Shown in pieces: positions 8,963-16,318 of a stretch of 64,000 nt of DNA. Position numbers and translations under genes: made by a program. Origin of the DNA: JAVBWO01 sp036677375 (lineage in GTDB: Bacteria > Bacillota > Dehalobacteriia > UBA4068 > UBA4997); contig JAVBWO010000018.1 of NCBI GenBank assembly GCA_036677375.1, forward strand, positions 53,289-117,288, given 5' to 3'. Under the pieces are notes generated by a model. It was not told the origin of the DNA. It was given only the letters and a program-made list of their open reading frames with translations, and did no database searches. Positions within the stretch are counted from its first letter, which is position 1, and every line of letters begins with the position of its first letter.

Positions 8963-9416
8963 TAGAAAAAGAAAGCGCCAAAGAAGAAAATACAAGTCAT
9001 TGGTACAAAAAGCGAATAGGGTGAAGAAGCAAAAGTCGGTAATTTCAGAGAAAAATAAACACAACACGATGCGGTAAAAAAGCATCGAATCATAAATCGG
9101 TACCTTTTGGACCTTTGATAATAATAAGCGATTGTCTCAAAATGATAAATAGGTGGGAGATATGATGGTAAAACAGGTGTTTAGAATAAAATCATCTTTC
9201 GGTATCGCATAAAGCAATGCTTTTGATTGGGTAAGTTTAGATGTTGTTTCCCCTATATTAAAGAGTCAACCGGAGCTGCCTCATCAAGTCATGTAACCGG
9301 TGAGCTCCATTCTTTGATATAATATTTTTAGATGTAACACCATTGAAATTTTTCACCGGCCCATGAACGGATTTTGTTTCTGGGATCGTATTTAGTATAG
9401 GATGGAGGGAGAATCC
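8963..9416. other. Intergenic region before the ECF sigma gene
   Basis: No gene was recognised. A weak stem (GATGC/GCATC near 9069-9086) and a GGAGCT/AGCTCC pair (about 9270-9312) are visible. The 100 bp before the sigma gene should hold its promoter, which is probably autoregulated as in many ECF systems, but I could not assign a specific recognition sequence. Confidence 0.4.
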
Positions 9417-9911
9417 TTGAATCAGGTATTCGGTACCGATGAAGTTATTGCAATAACAATTGAAAAGTATGCCGACATGGTTTGCCGCATTTGTTACTTA
9501 TATTTAAATGACAAAGCAGATGTGGAGGATGTTTTTCAGGAAGTCTTTCTGAAGTTCTTTCTCAATGCTGCTTCATTTAAAGATGAACAGCATCAAAGGG
9601 CATGGCTATGTCGTGTCACATTCAATCAATGCAAGGATTTGTGTAAAAGTTTTTGGCGTAAAAAAGTGGTCAGTATTGAAGAAATGGATATCCCTTATGA
9701 AAGTCCTGAGCAAAGTGAACTGATGCAGGCGGTTTTGCAGCTCCCCCTACCATACAAAGAGTTGATTTATTTACATTATTATGAGGATCGAACCGTTGTT
9801 GAGATCGCGGAAATTTTGCAGAAGAACCAAAATACAGTTTACACCCAGCTGCGCCGAGCAAAGGAACAGTTGAAAAAGAAATTGGGGGATAGAGAAACAT
9901 GGATGCCTTAA
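9417..9911 (+). CDS. ECF-type RNA polymerase sigma factor
   Basis: 164 residues from TTG 9417, preferred over ATG 9402 because GGAGGGA sits 6 nt before it. Region 2 includes CRICYLYLNDKADVEDVFQEVFLKFF. Region 4 is the C-terminal helix-turn-helix (LPYKELIYLHYYEDRTVVEIAEIL, then NTVYTQLRRAKEQLKKKL). It should direct transcription of a small regulon. Its last 13 bases overlap the start of the anti-sigma gene, which indicates translational coupling and that the next product is its antagonist. Confidence 0.92.
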   Translation: MNQVFGTDEVIAITIEKYADMVCRICYLYLNDKADVEDVFQEVFLKFFLNAASFKDEQHQRAWLCRVTFNQCKDLCKSFWRKKVVSIEEMDIPYESPEQSELMQAVLQLPLPYKELIYLHYYEDRTVVEIAEILQKNQNTVYTQLRRAKEQLKKKLGDRETWMP

Positions 9912-11092
9912 AAAAATATTTGGATCAAATCCATGCCGAAGAGGTCTTGAAAGAAAAAACGAGAGCTTTTGTCAAAGATTCTTTGGAAAATGAGATGCAG
10001 CAAAGGACAAATAAAAGCTCCGCAAGAGGGGGATTCGCTATGAAAAAATTATGGGTTGCCGCTTCCACCATTGCGGCTTGCGCCGTTTTGGCAATAGGAG
10101 GATATGCTTATGCGCATACGCCGGTGAATTTTGTAAGCCTGGATATCAACCCCAGCGTAGAAGTAGGCATCAATGCCTTTGATACCGTTGTCACTGTGGA
10201 AGGTATCAATCAAGATGGTAAAAATCTACTCAAAGGACAAAAGATTGACGGACTTCCGTTGAAGGTGGCCATTACCCGGCTAGTAGAAGAGGCGTTGGAG
10301 CAGGCTTATATTGCGGAGGATGGTTCGACGGTTATCGCGGTTACGGTGGAATCGGATGATGAGGAGAAAAGCGCTGAATTGCAGGATGAAGGCGAACAGG
10401 GCGTCAGTTTAGCCATGAGCAACAAGCATGCCATTGCTATTATTTATAAAGATTGCTCCGACCTTGCGTTGCGGACGGAAGCTAAAGATTGGGGCGTTTC
10501 ACCCGGGAAATATAAGCTGATCAAAATGTTGCAGACCTTAGATTCCGACATCACTGTAGAGGATTATAAGGACGCCAAGGTTTCGGAAATCATTGCCAAA
10601 GCAAATGAGATCTTACAGGAGGAAGGCCTTCCCGAAGAGGAATCCGGGGAATCGGAAGCCATTGCCGGCAAGATCAAAGATGCTGCCGGTAAAGTGAAAG
10701 AAGCCAAACAGAATGCTTTGCAAAAACAAGGTCAAAATGACGATGAGGATAATGATTCTGGAGAAAACGGCACCTTAGTCCAGGAGCAAAACCAAAATAA
10801 GGAGCAAGTAAAAAACGATAATAAGAACGATAACAAGAACGGCGTATCCGGAGGAGAAAATCAAAATAAGAACAAGGAGCAGGATTTGACCAGTCTCCCG
10901 GAAAACGAGCAGGAACAAGAAGAAAACTACACTGACGATGATAATGAATCGGTGGACGAGGACGATCTGTCTAAAACAGAAAAAGAGCAAAATGGCAAAG
11001 ACGAAAAGCAGCCGGCGGGTAATGCTGAAAATGCCAAGGGTAACGACAAAAGCGAAAAAGGTGGGCAAAGCGGAACACGGGATAAAGATTAG
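9899..11092 (+). CDS. Membrane anti-sigma factor with RsgI-like extracellular domain
   Basis: 397 residues. The cytoplasmic N-terminus (about 1-50) should bind the sigma factor. One membrane segment lies near 52-70 (LWVAASTIAACAVLAIGGYA). It is followed by the RsgI middle-domain signature VNFVSLDINPSVEVGINAFD, which in RsgI proteins sits outside the cell. After residue ~240 the protein becomes a long low-complexity tail rich in Gln, Asn, Glu, Asp and Lys (about 150 residues), without an obvious carbohydrate-binding module. The sensed signal is unknown; the charged tail could reach into the cell wall. An RsgI-type architecture paired with an ECF factor rather than SigI has been seen in Firmicutes. 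Confidence 0.85.
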   Translation: MDALKKYLDQIHAEEVLKEKTRAFVKDSLENEMQQRTNKSSARGGFAMKKLWVAASTIAACAVLAIGGYAYAHTPVNFVSLDINPSVEVGINAFDTVVTVEGINQDGKNLLKGQKIDGLPLKVAITRLVEEALEQAYIAEDGSTVIAVTVESDDEEKSAELQDEGEQGVSLAMSNKHAIAIIYKDCSDLALRTEAKDWGVSPGKYKLIKMLQTLDSDITVEDYKDAKVSEIIAKANEILQEEGLPEEESGESEAIAGKIKDAAGKVKEAKQNALQKQGQNDDEDNDSGENGTLVQEQNQNKEQVKNDNKNDNKNGVSGGENQNKNKEQDLTSLPENEQEQEENYTDDDNESVDEDDLSKTEKEQNGKDEKQPAGNAENAKGNDKSEKGGQSGTRDKD

Positions 11093-11191
11093 TCAAAACC
11101 TGCTGGTGGGGAAGCATGGTGATTCATAAAAAAGATGAAAGCCCGGTTGCCCATTACATGATAAGCTGTAACAAATAAGGTGTGTGTGTAC

Positions 11192-11232
11192 AAAAGCTGC
11201 GTGGCTTATTAGATTTAAGCCATGCAGCTTTT
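11192..11232 (+). terminator. Terminator-like hairpin after the sigma/anti-sigma pair
   Basis: AAAAGCTGCGTGGCTTA pairs with TAAGCCATGCAGCTTTT (one G-U pair) around a 7-nt loop and ends in a short T-run. It lies 100 bp after the anti-sigma stop. Confidence 0.75.
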
Positions 11233-11391
11233 ATAATCGGCAGGCAGATTCCTGCCTGAGACAGCTCAGTGACTTGCGTGAGAGATTTATTGACATGGCG
11301 GGCGATAAAAAAGGCAGCTTATCATAATAAAGTTGTTACTTGGAATTTGTTTTGAAATGTGCTGTCAGCAATGTTATAATTGGTTTGCGAA

Positions 11392-11500
11392 GATAAAAAC
11401 ACAGTTCCGGTTGGTAGTCCGGACGCAGTATTGATACTGTCAGTAACCTGCCCTCCTGGGTTGTCCGTTCTTTGCAGGTTAGACTTCTAGGAGGGATTTT
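11392..11500 (+). promoter_or_regulatory. yjdF riboswitch (azaaromatic-responsive RNA)
   Basis: The structured leader lies directly before a yjdF (DUF2992) gene, the standard context of the yjdF motif. Visible helices are CCGG/CCGG near 11407-11422, CAGTA/TACTG near 11426-11439, and TAACCTGC (11444-11451) with GCAGGTTA (11474-11481). CCTCCT (11452-11457), inside the loop of the last helix, is complementary to the Shine-Dalgarno AGGAGG (11489-11494). Such pairing would form a pseudoknot that hides the ribosome site, consistent with translational control. The class assignment rests on gene context plus structure, not on a covariance-model score. Confidence 0.8.
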
Positions 11501-11501
11501 T

Positions 11502-11918
11502 ATGTGCGTAAAAGCGCAACTAACGGTATTCTTTGAAGACCCTTTTTGGGTTTTGATCTGTGAGCGGGAAGAAGACGGCAAACTTGAGGTGGCCAGGATC
11601 GTCTTTGGGGCTGAACCAAAGGATTGTGAAGTATACGAATGCTGGCTCAAAAATGCGGCGAACCTTAGATTCAGTCCGCCAATCACAACGGAAGCAAGAT
11701 GGAAGAAGAAAGCGAATCCCAAACGGGAAAAGCGGCAAATCAGCCGACAGCTCTCTCAAAACGGGATCGGTACCAAGGCGCAGGAGGCTTTAAAGCTGCA
11801 ACAGGCAGAAAGCCAAACAGCAAGGCGGCAAAGCTCTAAAGAAAAAGAGAAAACCGACCAGCAAAGAAAGTTCACATTACGGCAGGAAAAGAAAAAAGAG
11901 AAACACAGAGGAAGATAA
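11502..11918 (+). CDS. yjdF: YjdF family protein (DUF2992)
   Basis: 138 residues from ATG 11502 behind TAGGAGGG. The N-terminal half (LTVFFEDPFWVLICEREEDG, then VARIVFGAEPKDCEVYE) and the later KRQISRQLSQNGIGTKAQEA match the YjdF/DUF2992 family. The C-terminus is very basic and Gln/Lys-rich, probably helical. The biochemical role is not established; the family is typically controlled by a riboswitch that binds azaaromatic compounds, and a role in handling such toxins has been proposed. It is monocistronic here, with its own riboswitch and terminator. Confidence 0.9.
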   Translation: MCVKAQLTVFFEDPFWVLICEREEDGKLEVARIVFGAEPKDCEVYECWLKNAANLRFSPPITTEARWKKKANPKREKRQISRQLSQNGIGTKAQEALKLQQAESQTARRQSSKEKEKTDQQRKFTLRQEKKKEKHRGR

Positions 11919-11923
11919 AAAAT

Positions 11924-11965
11924 AAGTGAAAAAGGTGGCCGGCAAAAGCAGGACACCTTCACTTT
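11924..11965 (+). terminator. Intrinsic terminator after yjdF
   Basis: AAGTGA...AGGTG pairs with CACCTTCACTT across a 14-nt loop region, with a two-base bulge, followed by TTATTTC. It begins 6 bp after the yjdF stop. Confidence 0.75.
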
Positions 11966-12034
11966 ATTTCAACCCATTTACAACAGATCTTCTTATCAAT
12001 GGTCATACGGCGGGCGTGAAAATGGCATAGACAA

Positions 12035-12098
12035 TGTATCAAGTTCCGACGTGCTTGATACAAAGGTCTTTGACAACGAAATTTGTTTTGTATATAAT
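12035..12098 (+). promoter_or_regulatory. Sigma-A promoter with upstream palindromic operator candidate
   Basis: TTGACA (12070-12075) and TATAAT (12093-12098) are separated by exactly 17 bp, a consensus vegetative promoter for the downstream diguanylate cyclase. Directly upstream, TGTATCAAG (12035-12043) and CTTGATACA (12054-12062) form a perfect 9-bp inverted repeat with a 10-bp spacer, ending 7 bp before the -35 box. That position suits an activator or repressor dimer; the regulator is not encoded next door in a recognisable form. Confidence 0.8.
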
Positions 12099-12156
12099 AG
12101 CATTATTTGCAATAAAAACAATCCCTAAATCTGATAGATGAACGAGGTATGTAATA

Positions 12157-13059
12157 ATGCCTGAAGGAATAATGCTGAAGAAGCTGGAGAAGAACCTGGC
12201 TTTTTTTCAAAAAATGTATGATGCGGTACGGCTTGTGGATCCTATACGCAAAGAGGTGTTGGAATTTCAGGGCTTTGTGATGGGTGAAAAGAAGGAAGTT
12301 TGCTATACCTATTGGCAAAACGGCAAAATATGTGACAATTGTATCTCAGTGCGCGCTTATCATAACAACAAAAGTTATATGAAGCTGGAGCAGGGACCGG
12401 ACTTTATTATGATGGTTACAGCCCTTCCTTTGGAAATAGCCGAAAGACCGGTAGTTTTAGAATTGCTCAAAGACGCTACCGATAGTATGTTGCTTGGTTC
12501 AGGGAATTACAATAGTGGGGAATCGGTACGTAATATGATCTTGGAGATCAATGATATGGTTATCAGAGACCAATTGACTTCCCTTTATAACCGCCGTTTT
12601 GTCGATGAGCGTTTGCCGGCGGACATTGTGAAAGCAACCCTTGAAGATTGGCCTTTATCTATTATTTTTATTGATATGGATAATTTAAAAGAGATCAATG
12701 ACACCTATGGTCATAACTGGGGTGATCTTGCATTAAGAAATGTGGCGGATACTATAAAAAATTGCATTCGCACAGACCAAGATTGGGCAGCCAGGTACGG
12801 CGGAGATGAATTTTTGATCTGCCTGAACAATACCTCCAATGACAACGCTTACCGGATTGCCGAAAGAATACGCAACATGATTGAAAGCAGGCTTGTTCCA
12901 ATTGAAAGCAAATTTCCACTAAGTATCTCATTAGGCGTTCACACCATGCAGGAATATCAGTTGACGGCGGAAGAGATCATCGGTATTGCCGATCAAAAGA
13001 TGTATGAAGCCAAAAGAAATGGTAAGAACCGCACGGTCGGCAGCAGCAATGAAAAATAA
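12157..13059 (+). CDS. Diguanylate cyclase with Cys-rich N-terminal sensor
   Basis: 300 residues, no membrane segment. The N-terminal ~130 residues look PAS-like and carry CYTYWQNGKICDNC, three closely spaced cysteines that could bind a metal, an Fe-S cluster or sense redox state. A helical connector leads to a GGDEF domain with an intact GGDEF active site in AARYGGDEFLICL. The inhibitory RxxD site is absent at the usual distance (TDQD instead), so product inhibition may be weak. It should make c-di-GMP in the cytoplasm. It is monocistronic, with its own consensus promoter and terminator. Confidence 0.9.
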   Translation: MPEGIMLKKLEKNLAFFQKMYDAVRLVDPIRKEVLEFQGFVMGEKKEVCYTYWQNGKICDNCISVRAYHNNKSYMKLEQGPDFIMMVTALPLEIAERPVVLELLKDATDSMLLGSGNYNSGESVRNMILEINDMVIRDQLTSLYNRRFVDERLPADIVKATLEDWPLSIIFIDMDNLKEINDTYGHNWGDLALRNVADTIKNCIRTDQDWAARYGGDEFLICLNNTSNDNAYRIAERIRNMIESRLVPIESKFPLSISLGVHTMQEYQLTAEEIIGIADQKMYEAKRNGKNRTVGSSNEK

Positions 13060-13065
13060 TTCAAC

Positions 13066-13100
13066 AAAACCACACTGTGATTATAATGCAGTGTGGTTTT
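13066..13100 (+). terminator. Intrinsic terminator after the diguanylate cyclase
   Basis: AAAACCACACTG and CAGTGTGGTTTT form a perfect 12-bp stem with an 11-nt loop, followed by ATTTAT. It begins 7 bp after the stop codon. Confidence 0.88.
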
Positions 13101-13219
13101 ATTTATCTATTGAATGAACAAGACGAATGGAACGGGATATATCTGTTGGGAAAATAAAAGATGCCTTCGCTAAAGGGCTTACCGTTAATAAGATGATGCC
13201 TTTTTCGTATATTGTCTTA

Positions 13220-13780
13220 TTAAAGGCTGAATTGCTTGATGATCCCGGCAGACATCACGTCCGCCATAGCCAGAGCCTGGTCTTCTATGATATCGTATAA
13301 AGCAATATCGGCAGCGTAATTCTTTTGTAGTCGGTATATGGCCTCATTTTCCACCAATTCCAGATGATCGTATAACATGGCCTGCCATTCTGTTTGACTC
13401 CAGTATGGATTGATACTGGCAAGAAAAAGCGCGATTTCGTCAGCATTACGATACCATTCTTTGCGGCTGGTATTGACTGTTTCGGTATCGCCATTCTTGG
13501 CCGCATTGACTAATTGCGCCGCAATCGTCAGATGGCCGGTCAATAAATCTTCAAACCGCTTTGCCTTTGCTGTCCCATAAAAATTGCGCAATTCCGCTGC
13601 AAAATCACTGGGATTGCGAAGAAGCCTTTGGGTTACCAATTCCAGATCATCCAGACCGGCGGCTGTGCTGACAATAAAGGAACGTGTCCACAAACCGTGT
13701 TGTTCCCACAGTTTACGAAATATGTTGATTAAATTCATCTTTTTATAAGAGCTTGTGGAATGAACCGGACAATGGTACAT
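13220..13780 (-). CDS. Conserved helical protein of unknown function
   Basis: 186 residues from ATG 13780, chosen because AAGGAGGG lies 6 nt upstream; an internal Met at 13738 has no comparable site. The body resembles a conserved Firmicutes protein with the segments LVTQRLLRNPSDFA, KRFEDLLTGHL and SINPYWSQTEWQ, sometimes labelled acetylglutamate kinase in databases although no kinase fold or ATP motif is visible. It looks all-helical and cytoplasmic. The N-terminal YHCPVH could bind metal. It stands alone between the cyclase and a small gene on the same strand. Confidence 0.7.
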   Translation of the reverse strand: MYHCPVHSTSSYKKMNLINIFRKLWEQHGLWTRSFIVSTAAGLDDLELVTQRLLRNPSDFAAELRNFYGTAKAKRFEDLLTGHLTIAAQLVNAAKNGDTETVNTSRKEWYRNADEIALFLASINPYWSQTEWQAMLYDHLELVENEAIYRLQKNYAADIALYDIIEDQALAMADVMSAGIIKQFSL

Positions 13781-13858
13781 AAAAAACCCTCCTTATGTTT
13801 TACTGCTTTATAATGCATATGATATGTTGTTTAAAAGCGCCCTGTGCTTGGGTTGTGT

Positions 13859-14059
13859 TTATTTATTGGAATCTCGCGCATTGTCATCATGATCGAATCT
13901 CGGAGTCAGCAAGACCAGCAAAGCCAAATTATTTCCGATGTTGCTGAATAAAACGCTTAGAATAGCCAATTCATCTCTGGTTTTGTTTTGGCTTAGCTGT
14001 AACGAGATAGAGGCGTTCAAGAGGAGTAAAAAACCGTAAATGTTTTCAATATCCATCAT
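13859..14059 (-). CDS. Small protein of unknown function
   Basis: About 66 residues, starting at ATG 14059 or 14056 behind AAGGAGG. It has a hydrophobic stretch (YGFLLLLNASISLQL), a second one (NNLALLVLLTP) and a charged, Asp/Asn-rich end (RFDHDDNARDSNK). It may be membrane-associated. It lies about 80 bp upstream of the 13780 gene on the same strand and may be cotranscribed. I do not recognise the family. Confidence 0.6.
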   Translation of the reverse strand: MMDIENIYGFLLLLNASISLQLSQNKTRDELAILSVLFSNIGNNLALLVLLTPRFDHDDNARDSNK

Positions 14060-14145
14060 GGCACCTCCTTTTGAATTTATCATATGATAAATCTTTGACG
14101 TGCGAGCATGTTTATGGCCATTTAAGCTATTTGAAAAAGGAAAGA

Positions 14146-14166
14146 CGGGAACATTGTTCCCGTCTA
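14146..14166. other. Palindromic hairpin
   Basis: GACGGGAAC and GTTCCCGTC form a 9-bp stem around ATT. On the minus strand it is followed by a T-rich stretch, so it could terminate a minus-strand transcript, but no gene reads into it. Confidence 0.4.
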
Positions 14167-14377
14167 GACAAGGTGATTACCCACGCCGAAGCGCGTTTTT
14201 AATGAACAAAAAGCAATCCCTTGCTATTTGTTATTGTGTATTTTGATATTAATTTTATGCAAAATAGCCTTGGTAATATTTGAAAAGTCTATTAAGGGGA
14301 ATTAGTTTTTTGTGATAAAGTCACGGAAACTTCCTTAGTAAATTTATATGATAGAATCAAAAAGGAGGAGATTGATA

Positions 14378-14506
14378 ATGACTAAAGAAAAAAAATCATT
14401 TTTTAGTAAACTATTTGATTATATTAGTAGGAAAGATGCCGGTAAGGTAAAAGAAGCAGGTTCCTTTGGCTGGCAGTCCTTCCTAGAGTTACAAAAGCAT
14501 GGCTGA
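14378..14506 (+). CDS. Small basic protein (42 aa) with strong ribosome binding site
   Basis: The short reading frame begins at ATG 14378 behind AAAAAGGAGGAG. Its product begins MTKEKKSFFSKLFDYISRKD and ends QSFLELQKHG. The N-terminal half is an amphipathic, Lys-rich helix candidate. A strong intrinsic terminator follows 80 bp later, so the unit has gene-like signals at both ends. No family is recognised; a small regulatory or membrane-surface peptide is possible. Confidence 0.5.
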   Translation: MTKEKKSFFSKLFDYISRKDAGKVKEAGSFGWQSFLELQKHG

Positions 14507-14585
14507 GGGGCTATGTGGCAATCTTCCACCGGGAGTGGAGGAGACAAGAACTGTTAAGCTAAAAAGTTAAGAGATGCACTAGCAG

Positions 14586-14620
14586 AAAAGCAGCCTGTTC
14601 ATTTACAGGCTGCTTTTTTT
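14586..14620 (+). terminator. Strong intrinsic terminator
   Basis: AAAAGCAGCCTGT pairs perfectly with ACAGGCTGCTTTT (13-bp stem, 5-nt loop), and the T-run extends to eight. It ends the transcript of the small gene at 14378. Confidence 0.9.
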
Positions 14621-14662
14621 CCAATATCACCCGCAGCAATTTTATGCTGATTCCTTTATAAG

Positions 14663-14800
14663 GCATTTAATCTGAGTGCTACAACGACCAGCGATAATTT
14701 CTCAGAAGTAGCCAAGGGGACGTATTATTGCGATGCGGTAGCGACTGCCAAAGCTTTGGGCATTGCCAAAGGGAGCGATTCGATAGACCAAGCAACCTGA
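14663..14800 (+). pseudogene. Remnant of an SLH-domain gene
   Basis: The frame encodes 45 residues with SDNFSEVAKGTYYCDAVA and TAKALGIAKGSD, the core of an S-layer homology repeat. There is no start codon or signal peptide, and a stop follows at once. It is joined directly to an IS200/IS605 TnpA fragment, so an S-layer gene was probably disrupted here and mostly deleted. Intact SLH genes lie at 25.5 and 27.8 kb. Confidence 0.75.
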
Positions 14801-14925
14801 AGTATAAATTCGGCAATGGGAATCTCTGGGCAACAGGATATTATGTGAGTATGGTAAGGCTTAACGAGGCAACTATTGTGAAATATAACCGAGAACAGAA
14901 TAAAGCCGATCATATAATGGATTAA
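14791..14925 (+). pseudogene. C-terminal fragment of an IS200/IS605 TnpA transposase
   Basis: About 44 residues remain: NLKYKFGNGNLWATGYYVSM, then LNEATIVKYNREQNK, matching the C-terminal part of Y1 (HUH) transposases, with the likely catalytic Tyr in the KYNREQ segment. The N-terminal HUH motif and most of the enzyme are missing, so it is inactive. The reading frame runs out of a SLH remnant in another frame. Right-end hairpins of the insertion sequence still follow. Confidence 0.75.
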
Positions 14926-14942
14926 CTCAGCACAAAAGAGTA

Positions 14943-15080
14943 GGCAGACCCCTTTAAGGGTTCGTCTGCCAAGTAATCACTGCGCATGACTTGAGCAAAG
15001 TGAAAGCCAGCGCCGTTTAAGGCGCTGGCTTCGCAATAAGCTCTTATAGGGCTTTTTAAGTCACGCTTTTTAAGCGTAGG
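14943..15080. mobile_element. Hairpin-rich right end of the decayed IS200/IS605 element
   Basis: Successive hairpins are visible: GGCAGAC...GTCTGCC (14943-14970), AAGCCAGCGCC/GGCGCTGGCTT (about 15004-15032) and ACGCTT/AAGCGT (about 15063-15076). Subterminal hairpins are recognised as single strands by TnpA in this family. The exact cleavage site cannot be fixed without a full-length relative. Confidence 0.55.
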
Positions 15081-15124
15081 CTAACTTCATCACTGGATTA
15101 TAAAGGATCATTAAACAAACCAGA

Positions 15125-16201
15125 TTATTTCACTTCTACAACGTTATCATAGTTCACTTGCAAAGCTTCGCCTTTTTTAAAAGCAAAATGACCGGATTCA
15201 TAGAGCTGGCCGTCAATGGTAAGGATCACTTTTTCCGCATTATAATATTGCCCAAAGGTGTTGGCAATGCTTTGCAGAATCATGCCCTCATAGGTGGATC
15301 CGGCATTCATTTCCGTCAAAAACGCCTTATTCAAGTCGATATAGACCATGCCGTCATCATTTAAATAGAGACTGTTGATCTGGGTATTTTCGCTGAACAC
15401 TGTGCCGGTATTGTCTAATGGCGTTTTGTAGGCTTCCGTCAGAATCTCTCTGGTAACGTCATTGGTGTGGAAGCTGACTTCGCGGCTCTGTTCATAAAAT
15501 TTTTCGTCGTCAATGTTGGGAAAATAGAAATTGATCTTCTGAATCAACGGCACATGATCCTCGATCTTGCTTAAGGAAGAAGTGATCTCGTCTTCACCGG
15601 AGCGGAATACCGATTTGACCAAGCCCACACCCTTGGCATAATAATCGATATTTTTTTCATTGGCTTCTGTTTGATCGGGGGTTGTTGTGGTGACCTCGAT
15701 TGCCTGATAGCTGCCCAATGGTGTCGTTACTTCTGCCGTGGTGTTTGTGATCGTCCTAACGCTGCCGTCTGCCAAGTTCCAGGTGGTGCCTTGCACCAGA
15801 GGTTCCATCAGAAGAACGTCCGATTCAGTACTCGGGGTTTCCAAAAAGTTTTCTCTGTAATAGATTTCACCTTTGGACAGGATCCTGGTTAGCTTGCCGT
15901 CTTTGATTTCCAATACCCGAACCGTTACCGTACCACCGTTGTCGACCCTCTGTTGGACCTTGTTTTCTCCAATATAGTCCACGTAGGCGCTATAAGATGC
16001 ATATTCATTGCCGGAGCCTTCATAGACATACCTGGTATCCTCTTTGATAGGACAATAATCCGCAATGGTTGCTGCTTCCGTTTCTTCGCCTTGGTGATTG
16101 CCATTATTTTCGGTTTGATTGTTTTCTTGATTCGTACCGCAGCCAAAGCAGAAAAGGAGCGATAACGTGATAATGCCTAACAAAGCAATCATTTTTTTCA
16201 T
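15125..16201 (-). CDS. Lipoprotein with C-terminal GerMN domain
   Basis: 358 residues from ATG 16201 (AAAGGCGG upstream). A lipoprotein signal peptide is followed by a Cys (FCFGC) near residue 20 and an Asn/Glu/Gln-rich linker. The middle has a beta-rich region (about 45-220). The C-terminal GerMN domain contains SLYLNDDGMVYIDLNKAF and EKVILTIDGQLYESGHF. GerMN proteins act at the outer face of the membrane in spores or the envelope; the exact role here is not evident. It lies downstream of msrAB on the same strand with a 117-bp gap. Confidence 0.8.
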   Translation of the reverse strand: MKKMIALLGIITLSLLFCFGCGTNQENNQTENNGNHQGEETEAATIADYCPIKEDTRYVYEGSGNEYASYSAYVDYIGENKVQQRVDNGGTVTVRVLEIKDGKLTRILSKGEIYYRENFLETPSTESDVLLMEPLVQGTTWNLADGSVRTITNTTAEVTTPLGSYQAIEVTTTTPDQTEANEKNIDYYAKGVGLVKSVFRSGEDEITSSLSKIEDHVPLIQKINFYFPNIDDEKFYEQSREVSFHTNDVTREILTEAYKTPLDNTGTVFSENTQINSLYLNDDGMVYIDLNKAFLTEMNAGSTYEGMILQSIANTFGQYYNAEKVILTIDGQLYESGHFAFKKGEALQVNYDNVVEVK

Positions 16202-16318
16202 AATAAACACCGCCTTTTTAAACATTTATATCATATTCCAGTGCAGATTGTTTTGTGAAAGTGAGAATGCCACCGGCTGAGACATTGCAAAGCATCTCAG
16301 GCAGTGTTGTTTTTTGAA

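Noticed and set aside
9330..9350. Possible third MITE end near TTAGATGTAACACC
   Set aside because: Only about ten bases resemble the element ends and there is no CTAG or second terminus.
13220..13780. Annotation as acetylglutamate kinase
   Set aside because: The protein lacks the amino-acid kinase fold motifs and is too short; that label in similar proteins looks like a carried-over error.
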